A stretch of DNA of 64,000 nucleotides from Gordonibacter sp. 28C (GCF_003339845.1 NZ_PPTR01000016.1:18245-82244); one strand, 5' to 3'. Positions 8,984 through 18,285 are shown, counted from the stretch's first letter. Translations and numbers: made by a program. The notes: generated by a model not told the origin, from the sequence alone.

Positions 8984-10411
8984 ATGCGGCCCGCCACGGG
9001 TTCTGAACAGGAAAGAGGCACATCCATCGTGTTATCCGAACGCATGCTCACCGCCGTGGTACGGCAGTGCACGAAGAACTACCTGAAGCTTCAGCCCACC
9101 GACGACGTGCGGGTTCCCGCGCCGAAGCCGGGGCAGAAGTACATGCTGTACATGCACGTGCCGTTCTGCGAGCGCTTGTGCCCGTACTGCTCGTTCAACC
9201 GCTTTCCATTCGCGGAAGAGCGCGCCGTGCCGTACTTCGCCAGCATGCGCAAAGAGATGATGATGCTGAAGGATCTGGGCTACGACTTCGAGAGCCTGTA
9301 CGTGGGCGGCGGCACGCCCACCATCATGATCGACGAGCTGTGCGACACCATCGACTTGGCCAAGGAGACGTTCTCCATCAAGGAAGTGTCGAGCGAAACG
9401 AACCCGAACCACCTCATTCCCAGCTATCTGGACAAGCTGCAGGGCCGCGTGCAGCGCCTGAGCGTGGGCGTGCAGAGCTTCGACGACGGCCTGCTCAAGC
9501 AGATGGACCGTTACGACAAGTACGGCAGCGGCGCGGAGATCCTCGAGCGCATCGGCGAGGCCAGCCCCTACTTCACGTCGCTCAACGTAGACATGATATT
9601 CAACTTCCCCGCGCAGACCGAGGACATCCTCATCAACGACATCGAGCGCGTGGTGGAAAGCGGCACGAGCCAGACCACGTTCTACCCGCTCATGGCCAGT
9701 CCGAGCGTCGCGCGCCAGCTCGCCCGCACGGTGGGCCGGGTCGACTACACCCGCGAGCGGACGTACTACCGGATAATTGACGAGCTGCTGGCCGGCGGTG
9801 CCGACCCGCTGTTCGACCACGGCAGCGCCTGGACGTTCAACAAGCGCGGCACCGACGCATCCCCCACCTGTCATCCTGAGCGGAGCGCGCAGCGCGGAGT
9901 CGAAGGATCCCCTGCGGCGTCAGCCGACGAACCTGCAGCCCCTCGCGCCATGATCGACGAGTACGTGGTGGACTACGAGGAGTACCCCGCCATCGGATCC
10001 GGCGGCATCACGTATCTGGGCGAGAACCTGTACGTGAACACGTTCTCCGTCAACGATTACAACGCCGCCATCGCGCAGGGCCGCATGTCGCTCATGGGCA
10101 AGACCACGTTCAGCAAGCACGACCGCATGCGCTACCGCTTCATGATGCAGCTGTTCGGCCTGCGCCTGGACAAGCGCCAGTTCGAGCAGGACTTCGGCTG
10201 CACGGTGGAGGCCGGCCTGCCCGTGGAGATGGCCTTCATGAAGGCGTCCGGCGCCTTCGAGCGCGACACGCGCGACGAGCTCACGCTCACGCCGAAGGGC
10301 CGCTACCTCATGGTGGTGATGATGCGCCAGTTCTTCATCGGCGTGAACAACCTGCGCGATCAAGCTCGCGCCGCCCTGGTTGGCGAGGAACGCGAGCTGA
10401 TCTTCGGGTAG
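8984..10411 (+). CDS. HemN-like radical SAM protein (coproporphyrinogen III oxidase family)
   Basis: The ~475-aa protein has the radical SAM motif CERLCPYC after MLYMHVPF, then VGGGTPT, SSETNPNHL and RLSVGVQSFDD, all typical of the HemN/HemW group, and a C-terminal HemN-type domain. It likely carries a [4Fe-4S] cluster and cleaves SAM; the substrate cannot be set from sequence and may not be coproporphyrinogen. GAGGAG precedes the ATG at 8984; GTG at 8978 or 9029 are alternatives. At residues ~295-309 it contains an in-frame palindromic repeat that adds a low-complexity insert. Its last 110 bp are duplicated at 10625-10734. Confidence 0.85.
   Translation: MRPATGSEQERGTSIVLSERMLTAVVRQCTKNYLKLQPTDDVRVPAPKPGQKYMLYMHVPFCERLCPYCSFNRFPFAEERAVPYFASMRKEMMMLKDLGYDFESLYVGGGTPTIMIDELCDTIDLAKETFSIKEVSSETNPNHLIPSYLDKLQGRVQRLSVGVQSFDDGLLKQMDRYDKYGSGAEILERIGEASPYFTSLNVDMIFNFPAQTEDILINDIERVVESGTSQTTFYPLMASPSVARQLARTVGRVDYTRERTYYRIIDELLAGGADPLFDHGSAWTFNKRGTDASPTCHPERSAQRGVEGSPAASADEPAAPRAMIDEYVVDYEEYPAIGSGGITYLGENLYVNTFSVNDYNAAIAQGRMSLMGKTTFSKHDRMRYRFMMQLFGLRLDKRQFEQDFGCTVEAGLPVEMAFMKASGAFERDTRDELTLTPKGRYLMVVMMRQFFIGVNNLRDQARAALVGEERELIFG
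9870..9910. repeat. TCATCCTGAGCG-family palindrome inside the radical SAM gene
   Basis: The segment is near-identical to the copy at 32001-32042 and related to those at 18151, 18229, 22114 and 32050. It is translated in frame here as CHPERSAQRGVEGS, within an otherwise conserved enzyme. The reading frame continues on both sides. Confidence 0.85.
10302..10411 (+). repeat. 110-bp direct repeat, left copy (3' end of radical SAM gene)
   Basis: This segment matches 10625-10734 except for three bases, all silent third-codon changes (GAT/GAC, GCT/GCC, GTT/GTG). It includes the stop codon of the radical SAM gene. Confidence 0.95.
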
Positions 10412-10624
10412 CGCTAAATTCGAGGTGTCCTGAAAGTGTAGAATGGAGGCAAGTAGCTAGGTTGCAAGCGTTGTATCAACGCGCAGCCTATTAGGCAATT
10501 CTAGAAAATTCACCTAACCCGTTTAGGAAAATGCACCCATTTAGGTATACAAAATGCAAATCGTTCGGTATGCAAGATGCAAGGAACACACTATGCAAGT
10601 TGCAAAAGCCACCACACTTGCCCT
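10412..10624. other. AT-rich gap between the two direct repeats
   Basis: This 213-bp segment is visibly richer in A+T than its surroundings and carries several ATGCAA/TTGCAA words (10553-10605) and CTAA/TTAGG words (10490-10550). No gene is recognised. It could be the remnant of an inserted element flanked by the 110-bp repeats. Confidence 0.6.
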
Positions 10625-10734
10625 GCTACCTCATGGTGGTGATGATGCGCCAGTTCTTCATCGGCGTGAACAACCTGCGCGACCAAGCCCGCGCCGCCCT
10701 GGTGGGCGAGGAACGCGAGCTGATCTTCGGGTAG
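10625..10734 (+). pseudogene. Duplicated 3' fragment of the radical SAM gene
   Basis: It encodes the last 36 residues of the upstream enzyme including FFIGVNNLRDQARAALVG and the same stop codon. It lacks the rest of the gene. An open frame from 10531 runs into it but has no recognisable N-terminal part, so I treat it as a fragment. All differences from the intact copy are synonymous. Confidence 0.85.
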
Positions 10735-10852
10735 ATCCTCGCGACCGCCTGCTTTCATCGACTGTCGTCAAGCGCCTACATGCCAAGCGCTAGCATGCTG
10801 CTCCGACGTCTTTGTAAACGCGTTGCCATCCGTAAAAGAGAATCGAAAAGAT

Positions 10853-10897
10853 CACCCCGCTACCTGGGAATAAAAGGACAGAGGGGTGGTTTTTTGT
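10853..10897 (+). terminator. Terminator-like hairpin upstream of the pilus locus
   Basis: CACCCC near 10853 can pair with GGGGTG near 10885, directly followed by six Ts. It isolates the pilus genes from upstream transcription. The remaining sequence 10735-11006 holds no gene; an A/T-rich stretch around 10896-10916 (TTATAAGATATGG) may contain the pilus promoter. Confidence 0.5.
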
Positions 10898-11006
10898 TAT
10901 AAGATATGGTCAAATACCTTTTGAGGGTGGCTTGGTCTCAATCGCTGCGAGATACTGGAATGTACGACTCGGGGCAACGTAACGAGAAGGGGTCGATATT
11001 TCACGC

Positions 11007-14000
11007 ATGGCAGCCCGCACAAAGCATAACGCCGGTTTCACGCTCGCCGAGCTTTTGATTGTAATTGCCATCATCCTCGTGCTTGCCGCCTTGGCAATCC
11101 CCTCGATCATCACCGCGCAGAACAACATGCGCATGATGGAACTCAACAACGCCGCCGAATCGATAGCCAACGCCGCTCAAACGCAAATGACCGCGAAAAA
11201 GGTGGCGGGCACGTGGCTATCGACCATCGAGAAGGGCGGCACGGGTACCGATGCCAAAAACGTGAAGTACCCGCGTGCCAAGAACTTGCCCGCAGACATG
11301 CCGTCGGATACCTACTACATGATCGCTGCCGAAGCGCGGAATAGCGGCATCGTTCCGAGCTTGTCCATTGACGACTCGGTGCGCAATGCCGATTACATCA
11401 TCGAATTCACTGCATCGACCGCCAACGTGGTGAGCGTGTTCTACACCGACGGCAAGTCGGGCTTCTTTGGCAGTGCTCCATCAAACACGGACGCGGCGCA
11501 GCAGTACTACACAGGCGAAAACTTACGCGACCAAGCTGCCCGTATGGCGAACAACCCTATGATCGGCTATTACCAAGGGACACCCTCGGGAGCCACGAAC
11601 GCGGTCGCCCTCGAGAATCCGGTAATCTGGGTTGGCGACAAGGGCAAAGGCCAGGGACTTCTTTTCGTGCTCGATCAGAACCTCGATGACCATGTGGCGT
11701 GGAGCACGAAGACTGAACTGACGCTCACGAAGACAGAAAAGAACGGAAGCGAGGTGTCGTTCACCGTCACCGGTCTGAGCGATGCTGCGACTTCGGGTTC
11801 GATGATCATGGTGTCGGCAACGATTGACGGCGCTACGGTCTCACGTCCCTACACCGGTGGAGCTGCCAGCAGTTCCATCCTTCAGCGTCTGGATCGGAGT
11901 GGCGCTGCTTCTGGGAAAGCGTACGCGTTCGATTTGAATGCGCTCGTCCGCGCGGTGCGTGCTGACGGCTCGGACGACGGCAAGAAGCTGATGGGCGTTT
12001 TGGACAAATTCGCCGTTAAAGACAGCGTTCGCGTGGATGCGAGGGTGGAGTCAACCAATCACCCAAGCATCGCCGCCACGGCAACTGCCAACATCGAATG
12101 GCCCGCTTCGGTAGCAAAGCTGGCTTTGTACGTGACCAACCCTTCGTCCAAACAGGTGGGGGGTCAGGCAGAACACGTTACGGGATTCTATACCGACCCA
12201 GTGGTCCACGCGGTCGATCAGGAAGGCAAGGACGCAGTGACGCCCGCTGCAGTTGAAGAGCTCGCAAACAACGAAATCAAAGAATCTACGATAAACGATG
12301 CGCTCATTAAAGAGAATCCACAGGCGGGAACCCAATTCTACACCGGTGGATGGGTTGGCATGGGCGAGGCAGCCTCCTCTCTTGCATCGTTGAAGGCGAC
12401 TGCTGGCTCATACGAAATCAACGGTACTGCGCATCAGTACCAAGTATGGGAGCTTTGGGTTAAGCAGAAGAAAGGCGACTATACGCGCGTGGGGTATATG
12501 CGCAACAACGAGTGGGAATGGTATTCGAATTATTCCGAGCTCGAGGACTGCCTGACATGGCATAAGGCGGACGGCACTGTGATTGCGGGTGATATTGCCG
12601 GCCAAAACGCCGAAAACATAGTTGCGATAACGGTCAACGCGGCGCAACTCCAAGACCTTGTCGCAAAAAACACCGTCGACCTTGCCGACGACACGGGAAG
12701 CGTGGAGATGTATGTGCGAACTGCGCCTAAATCGACCGAGGTGCAGGATTATTTCAACATGATGGCGAAAGGCAAGACTCTCGATGACAACTTCCTTAGC
12801 GGCGCGAGCGAAAGTGCCTCGCGTCGTGTGGAAGAACCGGCTTCCGAAACCGCTCGGAAAGCTTTTGAAAAAGAATTCGGCGCATCGTCTTCCGACGTCT
12901 CGTGGACGGTGAGTAGCGCAAAGACTGACGACGGTTATAAACAAGCGAACGTGTATCTCTCGGAAGGTGCAAACGTTCGCGTCTATTACTCTGTTTCTCC
13001 CGGTATCGGTTTTGACAATATAAAGAATTACAGCAGCGATATGGCTACCGTGCTGAAGGGAGTGCGCAGCACCCAGATGACCAACGTGGCGTTATGGTTG
13101 TATCGGGGGAATTCCATGGATGATCTTGAGCCGATGCCGGCCGCACGGTCGATAGGCACCCAAGACGATCCTTTTACGTGTAGGTACAGTACTTCGGCGG
13201 GCAATAAATACGATTTCAAAATCACCAATCAAGAAGATCGTCGCTTTTATCGCGTTTTGACATACGAAACTAAAAGCGGCAAAGTGGCTTCTCAATATGT
13301 GCCTCATATCGAGGCCTCGAACGAAAACGTGGCGACTATTGCGGCTGCGAACAACTATGCTGATGATGATTATGCGTATATGTTCTCTCATTGGACGACA
13401 TCCGATACAACGAATGGTGCACCACTCGAAGTTCCTGCAGCAGGCAAGGTGGGCGACTACCCCACTCTGGCCATGCAGGGCACCACGCTTTCCGCTGTGT
13501 ATCAACGGCAAAAAAAGAGCGTAGGACTTATGTATTTAGAGTTCGATAGCGCAGACGGACTTACGGGTTGGTTCGGATATCTTGGCGATGAGGCGGACGA
13601 TGATGTGGTGCCTCATTTGCCCAATGGAAACGAAATAGCCAGCTGGGGCTACTATGTAGTAGTGCCGTCAGGTGCGGCGGCTCCTACGGCCGTTGCGGGG
13701 TCGCCTAAGGTTTCTTCCCCGGGCATTTCAATTGATTTGAATGGTATCGGCTATGATGCCTATTACATCGATGTGCCGAGGAACAACGGACAGCAAAGAG
13801 GCTCGACCAAGATGTTGACATATACTAGCGCTAATGAGTTCTGGACGAAAACGTCCACGTTCTCATGCAATCTAAACTTTGCTGCGGCAATTTCAAAAGG
13901 CTCGGAAGAAGCTTTAAAAGGCCCGGAAGATGCTTCAAAGTGGGGCAAATCGGAAAGCACATCATGGGTCGTACGTCATGCCTCCCAATTCATTGGGACA

Positions 14001-14954
14001 TTGGCAACTTACCAAGTTCAGCGAAGCTACATGAGTGATATCTTTTCGCAAACGCACGATATTGACATGGCGGACTATAAAGATCTCGCCGCTTCCAAGT
14101 ATGTCGATCCTTTCTCCGGTTCGTACGACGGAAACAACTACGCTATTCGTAACTTTTATCAAACTTTGCAAAACTACTATGTTGGAGGTACCGTAGAAGG
14201 CAACCTTCGCGGAACGGGCTTGTTTGCCCAAGTAAAAGGAACGCCCGACAAACATGCGGTGCTGAAAAACATACGCTTGGTTTCCGAGGAAAACGGCAAC
14301 TATGCTTTTCCGCAGGCAGGCGCCACTAGCGGCTTCAATGGGTCGTCTGACACCTTGGGTCTGTTGGTGGGAGCTATGTATTACTGCGACGTTTCTAACT
14401 GCAGCATCGAGGGCAACAATTTGACCGTTTCCATTTTGTACGGAAGCGGTCCGTTCGGCTGGGGTTGTCTGGTGGGAAGTGCGTACAACTCAACAATCAC
14501 AGGGTCGGTCGTGAGAGGCGTTACCTTTACGGGAGACAGGTTCGGCACCAACGGCAATTGGGGAAACACCGCTACCGTGACGGTGGGCGGTCTTGTTGGT
14601 CGAGCCCAAGATTCCACTATCGAAAAATGCAAAGTCGACTCGATTGACGTTGGCATGAACACCACGCACTCTGTTGTGAATAGCAATACTAGCATGGTGG
14701 TTTGCGGTGGTCTTGCTGGTGCTATCTATGGAGATACGACGATCGAGCAATGTTCAGTTGACACCGTGAACCTTCTTCTACCCAAAGTTCAAGTGACGGT
14801 GACGGAAAAAGAAAAGTACCTATCGTTTATGGGCGGCGTTACCGGATTAAAATCAGTATCTTCCACTTTGGATTGCACTTTCGGTGAAGTGTTCATTAAA
14901 GGAGAAGGGTTTGATTCTATTCCCGTAACGGAGCCGTATGGGGAAGAACGATGA
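11007..14954 (+). CDS. Giant type IV prepilin-like adhesin
   Basis: The 1315-aa protein starts with a class III/type IV prepilin leader: a short basic stretch, then G-FTLAELLIVIAIILVLAALA, giving the processing site after Gly, the Glu at +5 and a hydrophobic pilin helix. Ordinary pilins are 100-200 aa; this one continues for ~1250 residues. Around residues 790-835 (FSHWTT...TTLSAVYQRQ) it resembles InlB/Listeria-Bacteroides repeats. Near residues 1118, 1152, 1193 and 1233 there are GLUG-like units such as GGLVGRAQDSTIEKC. It overlaps the next prepilin gene by 4 bp. Codon use is more A/T-rich than in neighbours, suggesting transfer or fast diversification. It probably sits at the pilus tip as an adhesin; that role is inference. 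Confidence 0.8.
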   Translation: MAARTKHNAGFTLAELLIVIAIILVLAALAIPSIITAQNNMRMMELNNAAESIANAAQTQMTAKKVAGTWLSTIEKGGTGTDAKNVKYPRAKNLPADMPSDTYYMIAAEARNSGIVPSLSIDDSVRNADYIIEFTASTANVVSVFYTDGKSGFFGSAPSNTDAAQQYYTGENLRDQAARMANNPMIGYYQGTPSGATNAVALENPVIWVGDKGKGQGLLFVLDQNLDDHVAWSTKTELTLTKTEKNGSEVSFTVTGLSDAATSGSMIMVSATIDGATVSRPYTGGAASSSILQRLDRSGAASGKAYAFDLNALVRAVRADGSDDGKKLMGVLDKFAVKDSVRVDARVESTNHPSIAATATANIEWPASVAKLALYVTNPSSKQVGGQAEHVTGFYTDPVVHAVDQEGKDAVTPAAVEELANNEIKESTINDALIKENPQAGTQFYTGGWVGMGEAASSLASLKATAGSYEINGTAHQYQVWELWVKQKKGDYTRVGYMRNNEWEWYSNYSELEDCLTWHKADGTVIAGDIAGQNAENIVAITVNAAQLQDLVAKNTVDLADDTGSVEMYVRTAPKSTEVQDYFNMMAKGKTLDDNFLSGASESASRRVEEPASETARKAFEKEFGASSSDVSWTVSSAKTDDGYKQANVYLSEGANVRVYYSVSPGIGFDNIKNYSSDMATVLKGVRSTQMTNVALWLYRGNSMDDLEPMPAARSIGTQDDPFTCRYSTSAGNKYDFKITNQEDRRFYRVLTYETKSGKVASQYVPHIEASNENVATIAAANNYADDDYAYMFSHWTTSDTTNGAPLEVPAAGKVGDYPTLAMQGTTLSAVYQRQKKSVGLMYLEFDSADGLTGWFGYLGDEADDDVVPHLPNGNEIASWGYYVVVPSGAAAPTAVAGSPKVSSPGISIDLNGIGYDAYYIDVPRNNGQQRGSTKMLTYTSANEFWTKTSTFSCNLNFAAAISKGSEEALKGPEDASKWGKSESTSWVVRHASQFIGTLATYQVQRSYMSDIFSQTHDIDMADYKDLAASKYVDPFSGSYDGNNYAIRNFYQTLQNYYVGGTVEGNLRGTGLFAQVKGTPDKHAVLKNIRLVSEENGNYAFPQAGATSGFNGSSDTLGLLVGAMYYCDVSNCSIEGNNLTVSILYGSGPFGWGCLVGSAYNSTITGSVVRGVTFTGDRFGTNGNWGNTATVTVGGLVGRAQDSTIEKCKVDSIDVGMNTTHSVVNSNTSMVVCGGLAGAIYGDTTIEQCSVDTVNLLLPKVQVTVTEKEKYLSFMGGVTGLKSVSSTLDCTFGEVFIKGEGFDSIPVTEPYGEER

Positions 14955-15565
14955 TGCGGCGCTTGGTTGCAAGCAAGCTTCGTGACACCTCCGGGGCCTC
15001 TATTATTATCGCGTTGGTGTTTTTCCTCATATGTGCCATTGTTGGGTCGGTGGTGGTTACGGCGGCTTCGGTGCAGGCCAAGGCGGTAGTCACTCATCAG
15101 GAGTTGCAGCAGGACGAGTTCACCGTGAGCTCGGCGGCGCAGCTCGTGGGGAGCGACTTGGCCTCGGCTCGCTTGAGTGTGAGCTACGAAGGCAATGCGG
15201 CAACGCTTACTTTTGCAGAAGGTGGGCAGCCTTTCGCATCGGAGTTTTGGAAAGAGCATGGTGCTGACATTCTCGCTATGCGCAACGGCACGGACGCATC
15301 GCTGACCTACAGCGGTCTCACGATTTCCGTGAACAACACCGGTAGCGACGGGACGTACACGTTCGACGACGTCCACGGCTCTGTGACTGTGGACCGGGAC
15401 CTCAACATCACCGTCGCCTTGACCCTCTCGTCCGATGCGACCACCGCCTCGTCGTATGACACGACCGTGCTGGTGCAGTGCATTCCCACGTACAACGTGC
15501 AGGGGAAGCTGACCCATTTCGAGTACGAGCAGCCGGTCATCAAAAAGACGGGAGCCGCCGCATGA
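14951..15565 (+). CDS. PilX-like pilus assembly protein
   Basis: The 204-aa protein has a short basic N-terminus, then GASIIIALVFFLICAIVGSVVV, a single hydrophobic helix like that of PilX-type minor pilins, and an extracellular-type domain. The usual Gly-Phe prepilin junction is replaced by a DTSGAS context, so cleavage by the peptidase is uncertain. It overlaps both neighbours by 4 bp (ATGA), which implies translational coupling within the pilus operon. Confidence 0.65.
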   Translation: MMRRLVASKLRDTSGASIIIALVFFLICAIVGSVVVTAASVQAKAVVTHQELQQDEFTVSSAAQLVGSDLASARLSVSYEGNAATLTFAEGGQPFASEFWKEHGADILAMRNGTDASLTYSGLTISVNNTGSDGTYTFDDVHGSVTVDRDLNITVALTLSSDATTASSYDTTVLVQCIPTYNVQGKLTHFEYEQPVIKKTGAAA

Positions 15566-15903
15566 AAGGCTTCCGCGACGCGCTGAAAAGAAAGTGGCGC
15601 AGCCAAGAGGGCGATACGCTCATCGAGACGCTCACGGCCATCCTCATTGCTGCACTCGGCGCTACGGCGCTGGCCACTATGGTCATAGCGTCGGTCAACA
15701 TGACCGCCACGACCGAGCGCGCGTTGCACACGGTATACCAAGAGGAAAGCTCCGTGTTCGAAAACTCTTCTGTTGTCGGGGGCAGTGCAACCATCAAAAT
15801 GTCCGGTATTTCCGTTTCTCCAAGCGTGAACGTATACGCCTCCGACAACGGAATGTTCCACCGGTACGAACCACAGCCAAACGCCAACGGCGGCCAACAA
15901 TGA
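15562..15903 (+). CDS. Minor prepilin-like protein
   Basis: The 113-aa protein begins MKGFRDALKRKWRSQEGDTLIETLTAILIAA: a basic leader, Gly-Asp-Thr-Leu-Ile-Glu in place of G-F-T-L-x-E, and a hydrophobic helix. The Glu at about +5 fits a pilin core subunit. The remaining ~60 residues are small and unmatched. The ATG overlaps the stop of the upstream gene and its own stop overlaps the next ATG, so translation is coupled. Confidence 0.65.
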   Translation: MKGFRDALKRKWRSQEGDTLIETLTAILIAALGATALATMVIASVNMTATTERALHTVYQEESSVFENSSVVGGSATIKMSGISVSPSVNVYASDNGMFHRYEPQPNANGGQQ

Positions 15904-16442
15904 AGCGCCTTCCTCCGCACAACAATCCGCCCGCGCACCTCTGCGCCTTCGCCCGTATCCGCTTGCGTCTGCGCGATACGCGCGGGTTCATGCTGGGCGA
16001 GCAGCTGGTCAGCGTCATCTTCATCGGGCTGTTGTGCGTGGTCGTGTCCGCGGGAATCGGCGCGGCCATGAGCGCCTATGCGAACATCACCATGAAAACG
16101 CGCGCCGACACGATGCTGACGCAAGCCGTGGAACTCGTGTCCGATGAGCTGACGTATGCGTTGGATGCCGAGGATGGCGTCCAAGAGGACGGCAGAGAGC
16201 TCTATTTCACCAGCGCCACGCTCCGCTCGGAGGGTGTCTTGCAAACGAACGAGGCGGGCATTTGGCTTAACGCTGACAGCGGACAGTATCTTCTAGCTCC
16301 AACCCAAAATGGCCTCGCGCCCCGTCTCGCAAGCCTTGCCTACGACGAAGACACCGGCCTCTGGACCTTCCATTTAACCATAAGCTCAGGCGATACCGTG
16401 CTCGCTGAAACCACGATGACCGTGAAAAGGATAGGATCGTAA
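15900..16442 (+). CDS. Minor prepilin-like protein
   Basis: The 180-aa protein has an unusually long basic leader (~30 residues) ending in RDTRG, then FMLGEQLVSVIFIGLLCVVVSAG. This fits a prepilin with cleavage after Gly and Glu at +5. The C-terminal domain is short and beta-rich by eye. The start overlaps the upstream stop by ATGA; pilB begins at the base after its stop, so this is one operon. Confidence 0.7.
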   Translation: MKRLPPHNNPPAHLCAFARIRLRLRDTRGFMLGEQLVSVIFIGLLCVVVSAGIGAAMSAYANITMKTRADTMLTQAVELVSDELTYALDAEDGVQEDGRELYFTSATLRSEGVLQTNEAGIWLNADSGQYLLAPTQNGLAPRLASLAYDEDTGLWTFHLTISSGDTVLAETTMTVKRIGS

Positions 16443-18143
16443 ATGGCATACAAGCGCTTGGGAGACGTGCTGACCGATGCGGGGCTCATCACCGATGAGC
16501 AGCTGGGGCACGCGCTCGCGCAACAGAAGGAATCGAAGCGGCGCCTCGGCGACGAGCTCATCGCCGAGGGCGTCATCACGGAGGCCGAGCTCATCGAGGC
16601 GCTGCAGATGCAGCTGGGCATCGAGTTCGTCGACCTCTCGCAGATAGACCTCGACCCCGAGATGAGCCGCGTCGTGTCGAAGAACGTGGCGCGCCAGTAC
16701 AACGTCGTGCCGGTGCGCACCACGCCCGAAGACGTGTACCTGGCCATGAGCGATCCGCTCAACTTCATGGCCATCGAAGCCGTGAAGAACGCCACGCGCA
16801 AACGCGTCGTCCCCATGGTGGCCACGGGCGATTCGGTCATGCGCGCCATCATGACGCTCTACGGCAACGAGGGCGCCGCCCGCGCCATCGAGGAGATGAA
16901 GCGCGACGCCCGCGCAGCCGGAACCGACGATGCGGGGTCGTTCCAAACCTCCACGCTGGGCGACGACGCCGACGCGCAATCCGCTCCCACGGTGCGCCTG
17001 GTGAACAGCATCATCGAGCGCGCCGCCACCGAGCGCGCCAGCGACATCCACCTGGAGCCGCGCGAGCTGGACCTGCATGTGCGTATGCGCATCGACGGCG
17101 TGCTGCGCACCATCCTCACCGTGCCGAAGGAGCTGCAGGCGTCCGTCATCTCGCGTCTGAAGATCATGGGCGGCATGAACACGTCCGAGCGCCGCGTGCC
17201 GCAGGACGGCCGCGCGAACATCCGCCTGAAGAAGCAGGACATCGACCTGCGCATCAACACGCTGCCCACCATCCACGGCGAGACGGTGGTCATCCGCCTG
17301 CTCGACAAGAACGAGTCGCTGTTCGACCCCAAGGGCATCGGCCTCGCGGGCGGCAACCTGGAGAAGTACAACCGCCTCATCCACGCGAACAACGGCATGG
17401 TGCTCATCGTGGGCCCCACCGGGTCGGGCAAGAGCTCCACCATGTACACGATGATCCGCGAGCTGAACAACGACTCCGTGAACCTCGTCACGCTGGAAGA
17501 CCCCGTGGAGTACAACATCGATGGCGCGAACCAGGTGCAGATCAACGAGAAGACGGGCATGACGTTCGCCAGCGGCCTGCGCGCCATCCTGCGCCAGGAC
17601 CCCGACATCGTGGCCGTGGGCGAGATCCGCGACGGCGAGACGGCCGAGATAGCCATGCGCGCCGCCATCACCGGCCACTTGGTGCTCTCGACCGTGCACA
17701 CGTTCGACGCGGCCTCCACCATCGACCGCCTGGTCGACATCGGCGTGGAGCCCTACCTCATCGCCAGCGGCGTGCGCGGCATCATCTCCCAGCGCCTCGT
17801 GCGTCTGGTGTGCCCGCACTGCCGCGAGGAGTACGCGCCGGACCCGGAGGAGTTCGAGGCGATCGGCATGGCGTACGACCCGAACGCGAAGTTCTACCGC
17901 GGCGAAGGCTGCCCCATGTGCTTCGGCACCGGCTATCGCGGACGCACGGGCGTGTTCGAGATCCTGGTGCTCGACCGCGCTCTGCGCGCCCGCATCACGG
18001 GCGGCGCCACGCGCGAGGAGCTGCAAACCGCCATCGAGCAATCGGGGTCGTACCATACGATGGGCGACAGCTGCCGCGAGCTCGTGCTGCACGGCGTGAC
18101 CACCGTCGAAGAAGCGCGCAAGACCATCACGGCGCTGGAGTAA
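16443..18143 (+). CDS. pilB: Type IV pilus assembly ATPase PilB
   Basis: The 566-aa protein has an N-terminal GspE_N-like region (KRLGDVLTDAGLITDEQL) and a GspE/PilB ATPase core with Walker A GPTGSGKSSTMYTMI near residue 323, an Asp box, Walker B-like IVAVGEIRDGETAEIA and a His box ATVH-type STVHTFDA. A zinc tetracysteine is present: CPHC near 457 and CPMC near 490, the hallmark of PilB/GspE rather than PilT. It powers pilus extension at the membrane with PilC and PilM-N-O. It starts directly after the upstream stop codon. Confidence 0.95.
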   Translation: MAYKRLGDVLTDAGLITDEQLGHALAQQKESKRRLGDELIAEGVITEAELIEALQMQLGIEFVDLSQIDLDPEMSRVVSKNVARQYNVVPVRTTPEDVYLAMSDPLNFMAIEAVKNATRKRVVPMVATGDSVMRAIMTLYGNEGAARAIEEMKRDARAAGTDDAGSFQTSTLGDDADAQSAPTVRLVNSIIERAATERASDIHLEPRELDLHVRMRIDGVLRTILTVPKELQASVISRLKIMGGMNTSERRVPQDGRANIRLKKQDIDLRINTLPTIHGETVVIRLLDKNESLFDPKGIGLAGGNLEKYNRLIHANNGMVLIVGPTGSGKSSTMYTMIRELNNDSVNLVTLEDPVEYNIDGANQVQINEKTGMTFASGLRAILRQDPDIVAVGEIRDGETAEIAMRAAITGHLVLSTVHTFDAASTIDRLVDIGVEPYLIASGVRGIISQRLVRLVCPHCREEYAPDPEEFEAIGMAYDPNAKFYRGEGCPMCFGTGYRGRTGVFEILVLDRALRARITGGATREELQTAIEQSGSYHTMGDSCRELVLHGVTTVEEARKTITALE

Positions 18144-18150
18144 AAGGCGA

Positions 18151-18262
18151 GATCCTTCGACTCCGCGCTACGCGCTCCGCTCAGGATGACAGGCAGGTTG
18201 CCATTCGAGCGAAGAAGCGCCCCTGGTTGTCATCCTGAGCGAGCGAAGCGAGTCGAAGGATC
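18151..18262. repeat. Inverted pair of TCATCCTGAGCG-family palindromes
   Basis: One copy reads leftward at 18151-18190 (GATCCTTCGACTCCGCG...) and one rightward at 18229-18262 (TCATCCTGAGCGAGCG...AAGGATCT). They lie head to head between pilB and pilT and could fold into a long hairpin that separates the two genes' expression. Confidence 0.85.
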
Positions 18263-18285
18263 TCTCGAAGAAGAAGGACCGCAAC

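Noticed and set aside
10531..10734. 67-codon frame ending in the duplicated enzyme tail
   Set aside because: Its only recognisable part is the duplicated 3' fragment; the N-terminal part is repeat-rich AT sequence.
18151..18262. CRISPR-like repeats
   Set aside because: The repeats are palindromic, few, differ in their centres and lack regular spacers; no cas genes are present.
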